Shown here: piece by piece, positions 12,901-23,989 of the stretch
Position numbering within the stretch: the first letter of the stretch is position 1
How the letters are laid out: the number at the start of each line of letters is the position of its first letter
NCBI RefSeq assembly: GCF_030272615.1
Contig: NC_081406.1
Location: 230,322,896-230,386,895 of the forward strand
DNA from: Cryptomeria japonica
Taxonomy: Eukaryota > Streptophyta > Pinopsida > Cupressales > Cupressaceae
Direction of reading: 5' to 3'
DNA: 64,000 bases
The notes under the pieces: model-generated
Database searches by the model: none
What the model was told of the DNA's origin: nothing
What the model saw: only the letters and a program-made list of their open reading frames with translations
Position numbers and translations under genes: made by a program

Positions 12901-13342
12901 AGGTCTATATCCGTGCAAGTTGCACCATATATCTCGAAAGCTTCAACAAAACTGGCCCTATTGATGGTAACTAGGGTAGATTTATCCTTCTTTCAAATTA
13001 CCCTAGTTATAGGGCAATATGCCTTCATCAGCTCTCTAACCAGGTCCACATCCATGTATACATTAGGCACAACCAGTTTAGCCATGTTCAAGTCCCAAGG
13101 ATTAGACATGGGCACTCCCTTTACCCTATTGTTCTAGAAGTACAAAAGCAGATAAGCGCCAGAAATATTAGGGGTCTCCAAGTTTCTACACTTGTTGCAT
13201 GTGTCTTTCCAGGCATAATCATTCATGGACAACCCATTAGATGTCCTTGGCAGAAATTCAATAAATTCTTCTGAATACTTCATCTCTCCGGTTGATTTCT
13301 CCCTGACACCTAAGAACTACTGCTACTCGTCGCTTTACTCAT
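9943..13342 (-). pseudogene. broken long ORF of unknown function, element 1 (coiled-coil protein)
   Basis: A minus-strand reading frame, broken by stops and frameshifts, runs from an ATG at 13342 (MSKATSSSSS, then a stop) to about 9943, roughly 1,130 codons. Visible parts in order: a helical N-terminal region (about 13130-12340) with a short match to the ORF at 41362-44581; an acidic then basic stretch with the NLS-like PPVKRQKVEQR (11681-11346); a helical region (11288-10908); and a Lys/Glu/Leu-rich coiled-coil C-terminal part (10844-9943). No RT, protease, integrase or transposase motif is present. The alternating charge pattern and shared plan with the second locus argue that this was once translated. 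The function is unknown; a structural or gag-like protein of a non-autonomous element is one possibility. Confidence 0.6.
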
Positions 13343-13776
13343 CTTCTTAAAGAACATAACTTCAAATTATACACAATTACAACTATACCAGAGAACTTGA
13401 TACCTTCACAACCCTATGGCCTACAACTTGTAGTTGCAGAGAGAAAGCTACCACTCACACCATCAACACTCGGACCAAGGCTCATAAATTGTTGCGAGTG
13501 TGCAAAATCCTTAACACAATCCTCCCTTTGTAATTTTTTGGCCTTGAAAGAACTATTCGTCATCTCAGCTATTAATGCTCATGCATTCAACCATTAAAAA
13601 TTTAAAACTGCAAACTAGGCTACTAGCTGTAAAAACAATAACATCATAATGAGTTGTATGCAAAATTTAGAAACTATCTTAGAATGAAATTTCACTTTAG
13701 TAATTACTCAACAAAAGACACCAAAACAATCCACATGTCAATTCATCATTTGTCCCGACCCTTTGTTTCTATACAC

Positions 13777-14790
13777 CTCAGCAGTCCCTGTCAATTCATT
13801 AAAACACGTGGCACACAGTTGTCAGCCATTTGCCTGAAAGACTGCCCATTAGAAAATCTTGTGACCTAGCGATAAGCCCTTATGACTCTATCTCCAACTC
13901 GCAAGCTTAAAATGCTAAGCCTTCATAACCTTGAGAGCTAGCGATTGAGGGCAACTGAACCACCACTCGCCAATTCTCGACCTCAAAATGTTAAGTCCTC
14001 GTCACTGCAGTGACCTGGAGATAGTGGTAACTTTAACCCTTGTCGCGTACTCACCAACATAAAACTATTTATCTCTTAACTTCTACCACTTCACTCGCAA
14101 GCTCGCGACTTGATCACGTCTTCAAACATTTTACCTCGTGAGCTGGCGATAACCATAAAACTTAACCACAAACTGTCTAGTTGCTAGCTCACGACCTTAA
14201 AATGCTAACATTAAACAAACATGAGAGCTAGCGACAACTATATGAAATGAGTTACTCACTAACTCTCACTATTATAATGCATGACATCAGACCAACTCAA
14301 GACCTTGCGACCAAAGCAATTTCATTAACAATCTCCAACTTGCTAACATAAAATGCTAACACCCAAAAAGCTAGAGACCTCGCGATGTAAACCCAAACCA
14401 ACTTGTCGCCAGCTCACGGCTTGATCACCTCTTCAAACATTTAACCTCGCGAGCTGGCAATAACCATAAAACTTAACCACAAATTGTCTAGTCGCTAGCT
14501 CGTGACCTAAAAATGCTAACATTAAACAAACATGAGAGATAGCGATAATTGTATGAAATGACTTACTCGCTAACTCTCACATCTATAATGCATGACATTA
14601 GACCAACTTGAGAGCTTGTGACCAAAGCAATTTCATTAACAATATCCAGCTCGCCAACATAAAATGCTAACACCAAAAAAGATAGAGACCTCGCGATTCG
14701 AACCCAAACCAACACTCGCTAACTCGCCACTTAAAATGTTAAACATGAAATTGATCCGCGAGTTAGAGATGAAACATAAAACATGATCAC
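13777..14790. repeat. right terminal repeat block with ~310-bp tandem units
   Basis: Second copy of the block seen at 5923-6899, in the same orientation. Two full tandem units start near 14127 and 14437. It has about 100 bp (roughly 13892-13995, with GAGAGCTAGCGATTGAGG) that the left copy lacks, and it continues beyond the point where the left copy stops. This is consistent with diverged LTRs of one element or two insertions of one satellite-like repeat. Confidence 0.7.
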
Positions 14791-15341
14791 CCTTGACGTT
14801 GACATGGACAAATAAAGAGAGGACGACTCATATTTTCAATGTACAACAACTAGACAACGAACGCAAAAAACAAACACAAAAACCTAATCGCCATGAACAT
14901 GACTAGAACTTGGGAAAAGACACTTCCATAAAACCAAAGGATAAACCCACAACATGAATTGAAGCTTGACATGACTTAGCCAAAAAAAATGCTATCCTAA
15001 TAGGTGTGACCCTTGAAGTCAGATAGACTTTGTCTGGTCTTCCCGATATGAATGGTATCGAGGATTTTTTAATTTGGACAATTTGAAGAAGGGAATATAT
15101 CATATTTTAAGGTGAAGATTATGATCACAGAGGGAATTTTGAGCCTTGGCATTTTGGAAAAATGGAAAAAATGTTGTTCTAACATTATGTTAAGCATTTA
15201 ATGTAGAAAGGTTCTAACAGTTATGCAAGATAAATAATTTTATAGATCTTGTGACACAAATTGTTGCATTTCATGTTAAGCATAATGTATAACCAATTTA
15301 CCAATGATAATATATATCAAGAATCAAACTTCATGCAGAAC
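14791..15341. other. unassigned AT-rich sequence
   Basis: No gene, RNA or clear repeat is recognised. A short minus-strand open frame (14903-15103) has no family features. This is the junction between element 1 and the hAT remnant. Confidence 0.4.
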
Positions 15342-15439
15342 TAAATATATTCTCTTATCTCTAAGAGTCAAGACTCTAAATTTCTTAAACTAAATATATT
15401 CTCTTATCTCTAAGAGTCGAGACTCTAAATTTCTTAAAC
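15342..15439. repeat. 49-bp perfect-period tandem duplication
   Basis: Two adjacent 49-bp units (15342-15390, 15391-15439) differ at one position (AAGAC versus CGAGAC context). Each contains CTCTAAGAGTC. The near identity suggests a recent duplication compared with the decay around it. Confidence 0.93.
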
Positions 15440-15689
15440 TATAACTAAAAATATATAGTAATAGTCAACTTACAGTTACAAACAACTATCAGAAACTAAA
15501 TTCTAATTGTTTACTAATAATTTAAATTCACAATTAAAAATATGAAATAATTATCTGTTCTGATTGACAATTTCAAGGAATACAATATACAAAATCATCA
15601 ACAACAACTATAGTTTTGTTACTTGTAACTTGTAATAACTAATATGACTCAAGAAGTGCAGTATAAATACCTAAAAACTGACTGCTAAT

Positions 15690-18552
15690 TCACTTCAATG
15701 ACTCAGTTTGGAATGAGGGACTCTGAGGCTTCTACATCCCAAATGGACTCAAGATCCTGAACCCGACTAGTACTAACAGGTCCATCTTCATTCTGAGTTG
15801 GGTATTAAAAAATGTATTCGTCTTCAATTTCATGTTGACTCTAAGATCCATCATTTGTCTCAACACTAGCAGTAGCAGCACCAACTTTTGAAGTGTTGCA
15901 CAACCCTCGTCTTTCGCGCATGGAATTCCCAATTGCCAATGCCCTATCATAAGGAAAATATCTGACATTATATTGAGTTACAAACAATCTCAAGCAAGTT
16001 TCCAATTTTTTGTCTAATTTGTTTGATTACAAAAGCTCTAATGCACTGAAAACTCTCTCATCTTCCACCGACCCCAATATCATTGTTTGAAATAAATCAA
16101 CAAGTTTGAAATATTCTGGTATTGAAGTATGCAATACTTCACTCTGATCTATCCTTTTCTAAAGCCTTGTTATTGATCTAGGTTCAAATGGATTCTCGAA
16201 GTTTTCCAACTGGTGTTTCATACACATTGCAAAGCGTTTGGATTGTTTTTTAAGATGATCTGAATTTAAAATTCCTTCTATTGGTTGTCCATTGCAATAT
16301 CCATCTTTTGAAAATATCAATATCAATACCTCTAGTTTTTTATGAAACACCTTTGCCTCATTTGGATTATCTCCAAATGAATGCCAAAATTGAGGATAGA
16401 CACAACCCATGGCTTCAAGTATTTCTTCTCGAGGGAATCTTTCACGAATCTCAGTTGAAAGTTCATATGCAATAGACTTCAAATTATCACTAACAGATTT
16501 AACAATCTTGTCAAAATCTTCCTTTTTAACTCGTAGTGCTCTACCTCGCTTGCCCATCTTAGATCGGTGTATTGGTATCTGAAATCCTTTTACAAAGACA
16601 CATAACTCATTTTTTGCATTGAAATGTAAAACAAATTCAGCATGATTCAAATCTATAATTATCTGCCACCTAAAAAAAATTGGGCTTCGCCCTGTTAGAT
16701 CTTAATATAGACCATCCAAGGCCAAGCATGTCATTTTACATAGAGTGTTATACTCATTGATATACATAGTTCTGTCTTGGGATTTCTTAACAAGATTGTT
16801 CATTGAATCTAGCATGGGGAGAAGACTAGCTAAAGTTAACAAAGTATCTATATCACTTAACTTATGTAAGAGATCAAGAGCTTTGTCTATTGTGAGGTGT
16901 TGCTCGTACATTAGTCCGATCAAGGATTGATATTCTGTTAGAACTTGTTCCGCTAGTCCATGCAAGGAGATCCATCCTGTCTCAACATCCCTGAGAAGCT
17001 CATTTCCTGTTGTTACTCCAAAATTCTGCAAAACATTTAGGACTTCGGTAGAAGTATGAGTGGAGCTCGTGGACTAGATCCTCAACTTTTGATACTGTAG
17101 AGAAATTGCTTACAGCTATATATGCTAAATTCATTTGATAGGCCATGCAATGAATGCCAATCATGTATGGTGCAATACTAGTTTTTAATCTTGCACAAAG
17201 ACCGGTCCTTTGACCTTGCATTATTGTAGCTCCAACACACACCAACTTCTTGGCAATTGTCAAGTCATCCATACCAATAATTTCATTCAAAGCTTTCTTA
17301 ACTTCCAAATATAAATTTTTGGATGTTGAATTGCCCCTCATTTTACGAACATAAAGTAGATGAGCTTGTTGGACATGTTCTTTTACGGTATACACATGCA
17401 TACAGACCCAAGTAGTATTATCTACTGCAGTAACTTCATCTATGGATAGTGAAATGAATTTTGACTCTTTTACACTCTCCTGTAAATTTTTCTTTTCCAC
17501 TTCAGCGAGACAGTTTGCTATTTCCCATCCAGAATTTATTGACCAATGTGACATAAGATAGTGAGGAACATTCAAAAAAGATAATAAATTACTATATTCT
17601 GGGAAATCTTTCATAGGACACACTCTCAAAAGAATATAAAAAATAACACTCATCTGATAGTCTTTGCTAGGTTTGCATCTTTCGCTGCATGTTCAAGCCT
17701 AGCCTTGATTGTATTTCCACTATTACCAATCAGTGTCATTTTGTTGTTATGCTCTTCATATTTTGCGACATACTTAACATGAAGACATCCTTCCTTTGAT
17801 TTCCATCTTACTACTGGTGTTTCCTTTCTGTCTATGATCTATTTTTCATAAACCTTATCAATATGTTGATCTATGATGTCAAGCTTTAGCTGCAACTTCT
17901 TCTCTCTTTTAGTTTTCCAGCTACAAATCTTACACCTGCATTATGTTGGTTGTTCATCATTGTTTGGGATTGGTTCAATGAATGGGTACTTTTCTACTCA
18001 ATCAAGCTTAAAGCTCCTTGTCATTTCCCACTCCCACCCCATTTTTACTTTTCTTTTTCTTTTCTTCCAACCAACATCATCTTCAATGCTAACATTTTCA
18101 TCCAAGTGAATTATCTCATTATGGGTATCCCTTACAACATCTTCTCCCGTGTCGGTATTGTCATCCTCATTTGACGCATTTAACTCAATGATAGTCCCAC
18201 CTTGTGGTGGTGATGAGCTACTGTGAATGGCTTCTGCAACTGCAGAAGTTGATGGACCAGAAACTTTGCCAATTCCAAAGTAAGACTTTATGGTAGTATC
18301 TCTAAGTTTTAGGCATTCTGATAGCCTCCCAATCCCTTCATCGCCCTAAGGAGTCTTACCCTTGTTTGGCCTCCCAATCCCTTCACCGACTTGAGGAGTC
18401 TTACCCTTGTCTGGCCTACCAATCCCTTCACCGCCCTGAGGAGTCTTACCCTTGTCTGGCCTCCCAATCCCTTCACCGCCCTGAGGAGTCTCACCCTTGT
18501 TTGACATCTCAATCCCTTCACCACCCTGAGGAGTCTCACTGTTGTCTGACAT
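15690..18552 (-). pseudogene. hAT-superfamily transposase-like gene, degenerate
   Basis: Read on the minus strand. The N-terminus (18552-18300) is a 15-residue repeat rich in TPQGGEG. A Cys-containing segment with CRCKICSWKTKREKK (about 17950-17900) looks like the zinc-finger region of KIAA1586/ZNF862-type hAT proteins. The RNase H-like core is at 17653-16159: SLSIDEVTAVDNT gives the first catalytic Asp near 17440, and CARLKTSIAPYMIGIHCMA matches the family's conserved block. The usual second-Asp motif (GADGA type) is reduced to VGATIMQG, so a catalytic residue is missing. The C-terminal hAT dimerisation motif EDERVFSAL lies at about 16060-16030. Several in-frame stops and frameshifts make it a pseudogene. 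Terminal inverted repeats were not identified. Confidence 0.78.
18325..18549 (-). repeat. 45-bp in-frame tandem array (five units)
   Basis: Units start at 18325, 18370, 18415, 18460 and 18505, exactly 45 bp apart, and encode TPQGGEGIGRPDKGK-like 15-residue repeats at the N-terminus of the hAT-like protein. Most differences between units are single substitutions. The array keeps the reading frame open over most of its length even though the rest of the gene is broken. Confidence 0.95.
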
Positions 18553-18871
18553 CTTGACCTCTCACTAGGAATTAAAACTAATACTATGAAGTATGAAGAA
18601 ATAGTTAGTTTACTCACCTTTATGCTTTCTCAATTCTCTAAATCAAGAATCAGGAATGTTTAGGCCTGTATTGCAAGATTGCAACTCTGACCCTCTGCCC
18701 TACAATCAACTTCAAGGTTCCAACTCATGCACAATGCGAATCGAGAGCTCCCAAATTTACTAATCAGATACGAACAAATTGTAAGGAAGACAGTTTCAAA
18801 CTTTCAATTGTATTTATATCAATCCATGATTTCATTTTTGGTGAATTCTGCGGGCTTTTCAAAATGCATCT

Positions 18872-19050
18872 TATTGGTCCTCTGATTTGCATGTAGGTGT
18901 CATACTCTATATGCATTGGAAATTTAAAATTTGGCGAAATGGGTCCTCGAATGCTTATAATGTTATATTGGCCCTTTGATTTGTATGTAGGTGTCATACT
19001 CTATATGCATTGGAATTTGGCGAAATGGGTCCTCGAATGTGTATAATGTT
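18872..19050. repeat. ~94-bp tandem duplication
   Basis: Two units start at 18872 and 18966. Each contains GTAGGTGTCATACTCTATAT and GGCGAAATGGGTCCTCGAAT; the second lacks about 10 bp. Additional partial TTGGCGAA... units continue to about 19160. The region 19160-19660 holds no recognised gene. Confidence 0.85.
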
Positions 19051-19675
19051 TTAATTATTATTGGCGAATTGGGTCTCATTATGCTTAACGTAAAATTTAA
19101 CAATTGGTGAAATGGACCGACGCGTGCAATGATAATTTAATTAACCATTGGCGAAATAGGTCCTGGGTACAGTGTCGTGTTACTATTTCTGGTGAATAAG
19201 GGAGGTGATCTAATACCCATGTCCGAGTGATTCCGGGCAAATATAACGGGCATCCACATGAAACGGTATGTGGTCAATGGCGAATCTGAAATGCATTGGA
19301 CCGTTAACATCAAAATTTTGGGCGATTTGGCCACCGTGTTGTCCAATACTATTCACCAATTCCGAGAAAACAGAATCGCAGAATTCAACAAAAGGCCAAG
19401 ATTCGCCACTAAAAAACACTCTGATTTTTGGTAAACACAAATCCAATTTCTCTTTACCCATCATGGTAGGTGTTTACACTTGTGCCAACATGCAAAACGT
19501 AAAGAAAATAAAAGTAGCAATGGAACATTAACCATGGACTTGTATGGGGATATCAAAAATAAGTTTGACACTATTGGAAAGATAATCCTAGTTATAGGAG
19601 TATAATATAGACATTAACCAGCTTCAGAGGACCACAAGGATAACTGCATCAATGATTATGACTTTAGGCTCATGA

Positions 19676-19921
19676 TTTTTTTATTTTTTTTATATTATGA
19701 GATAACGCAGCAACCCAACCACACCTTGCATCGGTCTTTCTTTTTGACAAGTTTTGGGGTGTGAAGGGCGAGCTGAGGTGAGAATACCTTGATGGATGAC
19801 TGAGTGGGCTCAAACAACCTAGTTGTTGAGTAGATCCAACCGATGAGAGTTGAACCTTGGACCTACATGGGAAGAAACCAAAGCCTTGGCACAACCTTAT
19901 CAATTGAGTCGAAGACCGATT
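19676..19921 (-). mobile_element. tRNA-derived SINE
   Basis: On the minus strand the 5' part contains an A-box-like GACTCAATTGATAAGG (19910-19895) and a B-box-like GGTTCAACTC (19856-19847), the internal RNA polymerase III promoter of tRNA-derived SINEs. The 3' end is an A-rich tail (19699-19676). A 6-bp TCATGA occurs at both ends (19922-19927 and 19670-19675), a plausible target-site duplication. Length is about 246 bp. The A-box to B-box distance is longer than in a tRNA, so this is not a tRNA gene. The family name was not determined. Confidence 0.65.
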
Positions 19922-19929
19922 TCATGAAT

Positions 19930-20866
19930 TACTGTAGATTATTGTAACATTGAAAATCATCTTTCGCTTGCAACACCACTTTTCACTAATCATTTATCTA
20001 TATTAATTTAGTGATCTTAATTATTCAATTAACACTAGTGCCATTCTTCTATCTTCTTGTAGTTAAATATTTTTTCTTTATTTAATTATGGTTTCTTCTA
20101 ATTCATCATTTTCTCTAATCGACCAACTTTCATCATCTAGTCGTTCTAATTAATCATTCTTTCTTGATTAAATAATTAACCCAATTATTTAATCTATTTT
20201 TGTTCTTCAATGATTAAATAACTATTTTAAAATTATTTAATCCCTAAGTAACTATTCTTCCTAGGTTAAATAATTCTTTAATTATTGAACCTGTCCTAAT
20301 TTATAATTCCTCATAATTAAATAAATTCAATATTTATTTAATTATCCCTAAATGTGGATGGGAATAGATAAATTTTATTTATTTATTCATCACTCCACTT
20401 CTCACTCTAACTTTCTATTTCTTCACTCAACTTACCTAGTTTCTCTCCTCACTTAACTCATCCACCTCTCCACTTCTCACTTCCACTTGCTAATTTCTCT
20501 CATCTCCGGGTAGACCTCCTTTTATACTTGGCCATCGAAAAACAACTTAATTTTTTGACATGAGTTGACACAGGGTCAAGATTCTCACCCAAATCTTATG
20601 ACCCTCAAGGGGCCCAAAAATGGGTCCTAATTGGGAGGACTAGGGTGCTGGGCACTCTGGTCCTTAGGGAACAAGGCGCTAGAGCCCTGGTCTTGACCAA
20701 TTAGGCACCAAAAATAAAGGGCAAAATGAAGTGTAGGATAAAAAATATGACAAATGTGCATGGCATGAGCAAAATCAAGTCTTCGGTCAGGCCTTGGGAC
20801 ACAAATGCCAAGGTGAGGGCCCAAATGAGGACAAAATTGTAAGGGAGTACAATTTAGGATGCTACA
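19930..20866 (-). mobile_element. LTR, TGTAGCATCC family
   Basis: On the minus strand it begins TGTAGCATCCTAAATTG at 20866, like the LTR start at 4758. A TATA-like TATAAAAG lies at 20526-20519 on the same strand. The first ~350 bp resemble the LTR at 4067-4758 in order of motifs, but the downstream part is AT-rich and different. The 3' end and TSD were not found; the left boundary given is approximate. Confidence 0.45.
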
Positions 20867-22847
20867 TAGGGTTCCCAAGGTATTTCATAAATTAGGCTAA
20901 CCTCCAAATGGTCATATCAAAATATCAAGATTGGGAATCCCGATGACACGAGAGGAAAAATACTAAATATTTATATTATATGTTGAATTGTAATAGCATT
21001 TCAAGAGGTGAGCATGTGTCAATGATGGAAATAAGATAAAATGGACAAAGATACCTCCTAGGAATCTAGTTTGGGGAATGTGAAGAGTCATGAGTTGGAC
21101 ACCCAATTTTGGAAGGTCAAAGGTTGTCCATTGGGTGATCCAAAAAGTCATTGTGAAGTTACAAAGTATTTGAGAAGTGGAAGAGTTGAGTGGCTATGGG
21201 TTAGGCATTCATTTTGGAGTCATTTTAGATATTTTATCTTATTATCATGTCAATTAGTTGTCCATTATCACATGCATGGGTTTTTTCAATTGGTTTCTTG
21301 CCTCTTATTTTGGGATACTATAGTGGTTTTCCTTCTCACAATTTTTTATAAATTGGATCCATGACATGCTAGTGATGTATTGAATTCTTGCAAGTATTAG
21401 GGTGTTGTTGAGTTAGAGAGTAGTGAAGTGTATCGTTGTATGTCTCATTGAAGATTAATAATATACTTGCCCTCTTTCTAGCATGGAGTTTTTTCTTGAA
21501 AGGATTTCTCCATGTAAATTTGGTGTCACTATGGTTTGGTGATTTTTCTATTTAAGTTGAATGTGCAGTCATATACATAAATAAGATTTGGTTTAATCTT
21601 ATTTTTAGATTTTCTATCACATTTAATATTGCAAGCTTTCTTCACCTTATTTTCAACATATAAGAGCACACATGCCATGGGATGGATCCACATTATGATA
21701 TTCAACATTTTCCATTACTTTACATTGACCCTTCATTATCCTTTTATCTCTATATATTTGATTACATGCACGTTTGTGAAACTTACATACTTTGAGATGC
21801 ATTATTCCTCTAAGATTCAAATGCACCTCAAAATGGGAACTAAATGTAATGACACAATTTGCACACCCTTGCCATTTTCCATGTAGTTGTGTACCCACTT
21901 TGAGAGGATATCATAATATATTATATATTGATGAATAACGTAGTCTTCTGCAAAGTTGAACTCCTTCCCCTATTCCATTATTTACCAATTATATAAATTC
22001 TGATACAACCATCCCTTACCTTATCCATATATTTTGAAATTACACATTAACTATACCTATCCATGCACATATCCCTATACATTTTGTTATACACTTGATT
22101 TAATTATTTATATATCTTGAGTCATTTTTGTGATTACATCATCGATCCCATGGCTGTAAATTTGACCTTAAAAGTTCAAAATTTAAATTCAAAATCTGGT
22201 CAACTAGTCCATTTCTTTCCTACCTAGTGCCAACTAAACAAATATTTTTGAGATTTATTACTATGTCTTAATATTAGATATCATTCATAACAAAAGAAGC
22301 ATGCTAAGAACATTTCAATTGGAATACTTAAAAAAGTTTAGTTTTGTATCACACCACACTAGAGTATTTCCACAATTAGAAAATGTTGTCTTTTAATTCT
22401 TTACATAGATTTTTTGTGGATTGACCTAATAGAACATGTCCCCTAGCAACATATTGACAACCCCCTCAAGTTATTTCTAACTACTGCCAATATAGATAAC
22501 AAAATTAATAAAAACAAATTTAGCAAATTAGAAAGTAAAAATGCATACTCAAAAAGATTAAATTGTAAGATAGGAAGACATATATGTGAAAATGAAAATT
22601 ACTTAACCTACATACTCAATCATAAACCAGATAAAGCCATTCTGTCCCATGAACAAGATAGATATACTTTAATGCTACTTGATACATAAAACCAAATACT
22701 TTCATTTATCACATCTACTTTCCTCATTTAACATTTAATATTCCAATTTTTTTATATCCAATACCCATAATTTCCTTTATTTTAATCCAAATCAATTCAT
22801 CTTAGGAAAAGTTTATTTTCCTTCACTCTCCTATGTTAACCACTTAA
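20867..22847. other. unassigned sequence with a possible copia U5 remnant
   Basis: No gene is recognised. Around 21440-21560 on the plus strand, AGCATGGAGTTTTTTC followed by GATTTCTCCATGTAAAT resembles the stem-loop found near the 3' end of many plant Ty1/copia LTRs; this is a weak family resemblance without boundaries. The rest is AT-rich and low in CpG. Confidence 0.3.
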
Positions 22848-23130
22848 TTGTGTTCATTAGTTTTCCCAACCCACGCTCCTTCAAATGTTGGGCTTAGAAG
22901 TAATTCTTCTTATATTTCGCTGAACGCAGGAGGCAATGTTAAACTCATAATACGAGGCATTCAATATTTTGGAAAGAGGCGAGCTATGCCCAAGAAGGCA
23001 GCTAGTTTGAGTGAAAGTCTCTTTGAATTGGCGCGAGAGAAATATGAACAAGTTGATCTTGGCAACGCAGGCACCTCCAAAATGCTCATGCCGGATTCTT
23101 CCGTAATCGTCGCTCACAGGCCAACCAGGT
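22848..23130 (+). CDS. candidate host-gene exon, product unknown
   Basis: An open frame runs on the plus strand from an ATG at 22848 and meets a strong splice-donor sequence, CCAACCAG|GTACGTT, at 23130/23131. An internal ATG at 22986 (MPKKAASLSESLFEL) could be the real start. The predicted segment is hydrophilic at the end (SLFELAREKYEQVD) and basic before it, which would fit a transit peptide followed by a helical start. It keeps many CpG dinucleotides (near 22975-23115), unlike the decayed retroelements around it. I do not recognise the protein, found no matching downstream exon, and cannot exclude a gene fragment carried by a transposon. Confidence 0.35.
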
Positions 23131-23985
23131 ACGTTCTTGCTTTCATAATGCAAGCAGAAAAATCTTCAAGTGCTTGTAGTTGTTTGTCTATGGGACTTGT
23201 CCATGTCACCCGAAGCAGATGACACCACTGACAAAATTAGGGTTTGTTGGTTTAGGATTTATCCAACAATCTTTTATTTGTGCTTTTCATTTATAGCCTT
23301 TTGTCTTGTTGGGTTAGAGCTTTTCCTTAAAAAGGCTTCCTTGAGCTATTCTTATTAGTTGTTCTATCAAAGTTTCAGTGACCTGCTTCAGTCGTTTGTG
23401 GACAATTTGCTGCCTATGTTATCTCCGTAATGGATCCTGGAGTGTGATTTAAAAAGATGATGCAAATATTATTACAATTTTTAAATTTTTTTTTTTTCTA
23501 AACTCATTGAACTGGACTATGAAAATCTATTTCTCCTATTTAATAAGTATGGGTTAGTAGTGTTTGAGCACTTAGTTCTACCCGTGTAAATTGAAATTAA
23601 AAGCCACATGTTTCATTACTGAAAGTAGTCGAAGCTTTTAATGCATCTAAGTCTGAATCTTCTTTGAGTGCCACTATGATACTTTTGCACCTCATACTTG
23701 CGCATCGAGGCTTTTCAAAATCTCTGTCTACCATCCTTTTATTTTCCCATTGGTTCTTTCCGTTTGTTCCAGGTTTCTTCAGAAATAATACTGGCGTCTG
23801 GCAGTTGTGCTATTACATCAGCAAACTTATGATTACTTATCAGCGGTTTGCAGCCTTTTCCTTCTTAAGTAAAAAAATATTAAAGATAGTTTATTAGGTC
23901 GTCATCAAGTGTGAGACCAATTTGATTTATGAGTCTCTTTTTATGCAAACATTCTACAAGTGTTTGTTTATTTTCTATTTTACTG
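23131..23985. other. T-rich unassigned sequence, possibly intronic
   Basis: If the candidate exon is real this would be its intron. It is T-rich with several polypyrimidine runs, as plant introns are, but no acceptor plus coding continuation was found. Confidence 0.3.
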
Positions 23986-23989
23986 GGTT

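Larger units (their letters stand above)
5923..14790 (-). mobile_element. non-autonomous LTR-like element with unknown ORF (element 1)
   Basis: Two direct-repeat blocks (5923-6899 and 13777-14790) flank a minus-strand broken ORF of about 1,130 codons (13342-9943). Both blocks start with the same CCTCAGCAGTCC sequence and carry the same ~310-bp tandem units, as LTRs would. The layout resembles a large non-autonomous LTR element transcribed from the minus strand, with the right block as 5' LTR. No RT, integrase or clear PBS was seen. The ~3 kb between the ORF end and the left block holds unrelated repeats and probably later insertions. Exact termini and TSD were not found. Confidence 0.45.

Noticed and set aside
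18325-18549. CRISPR-like regular array
   Set aside because: Units are contiguous 45-bp coding repeats without spacers, in a eukaryotic transposase gene.
19847-19910. tRNA gene on the minus strand
   Set aside because: A and B boxes are present, but their spacing is too large and no cloverleaf or anticodon arm could be drawn; SINE is the better reading.
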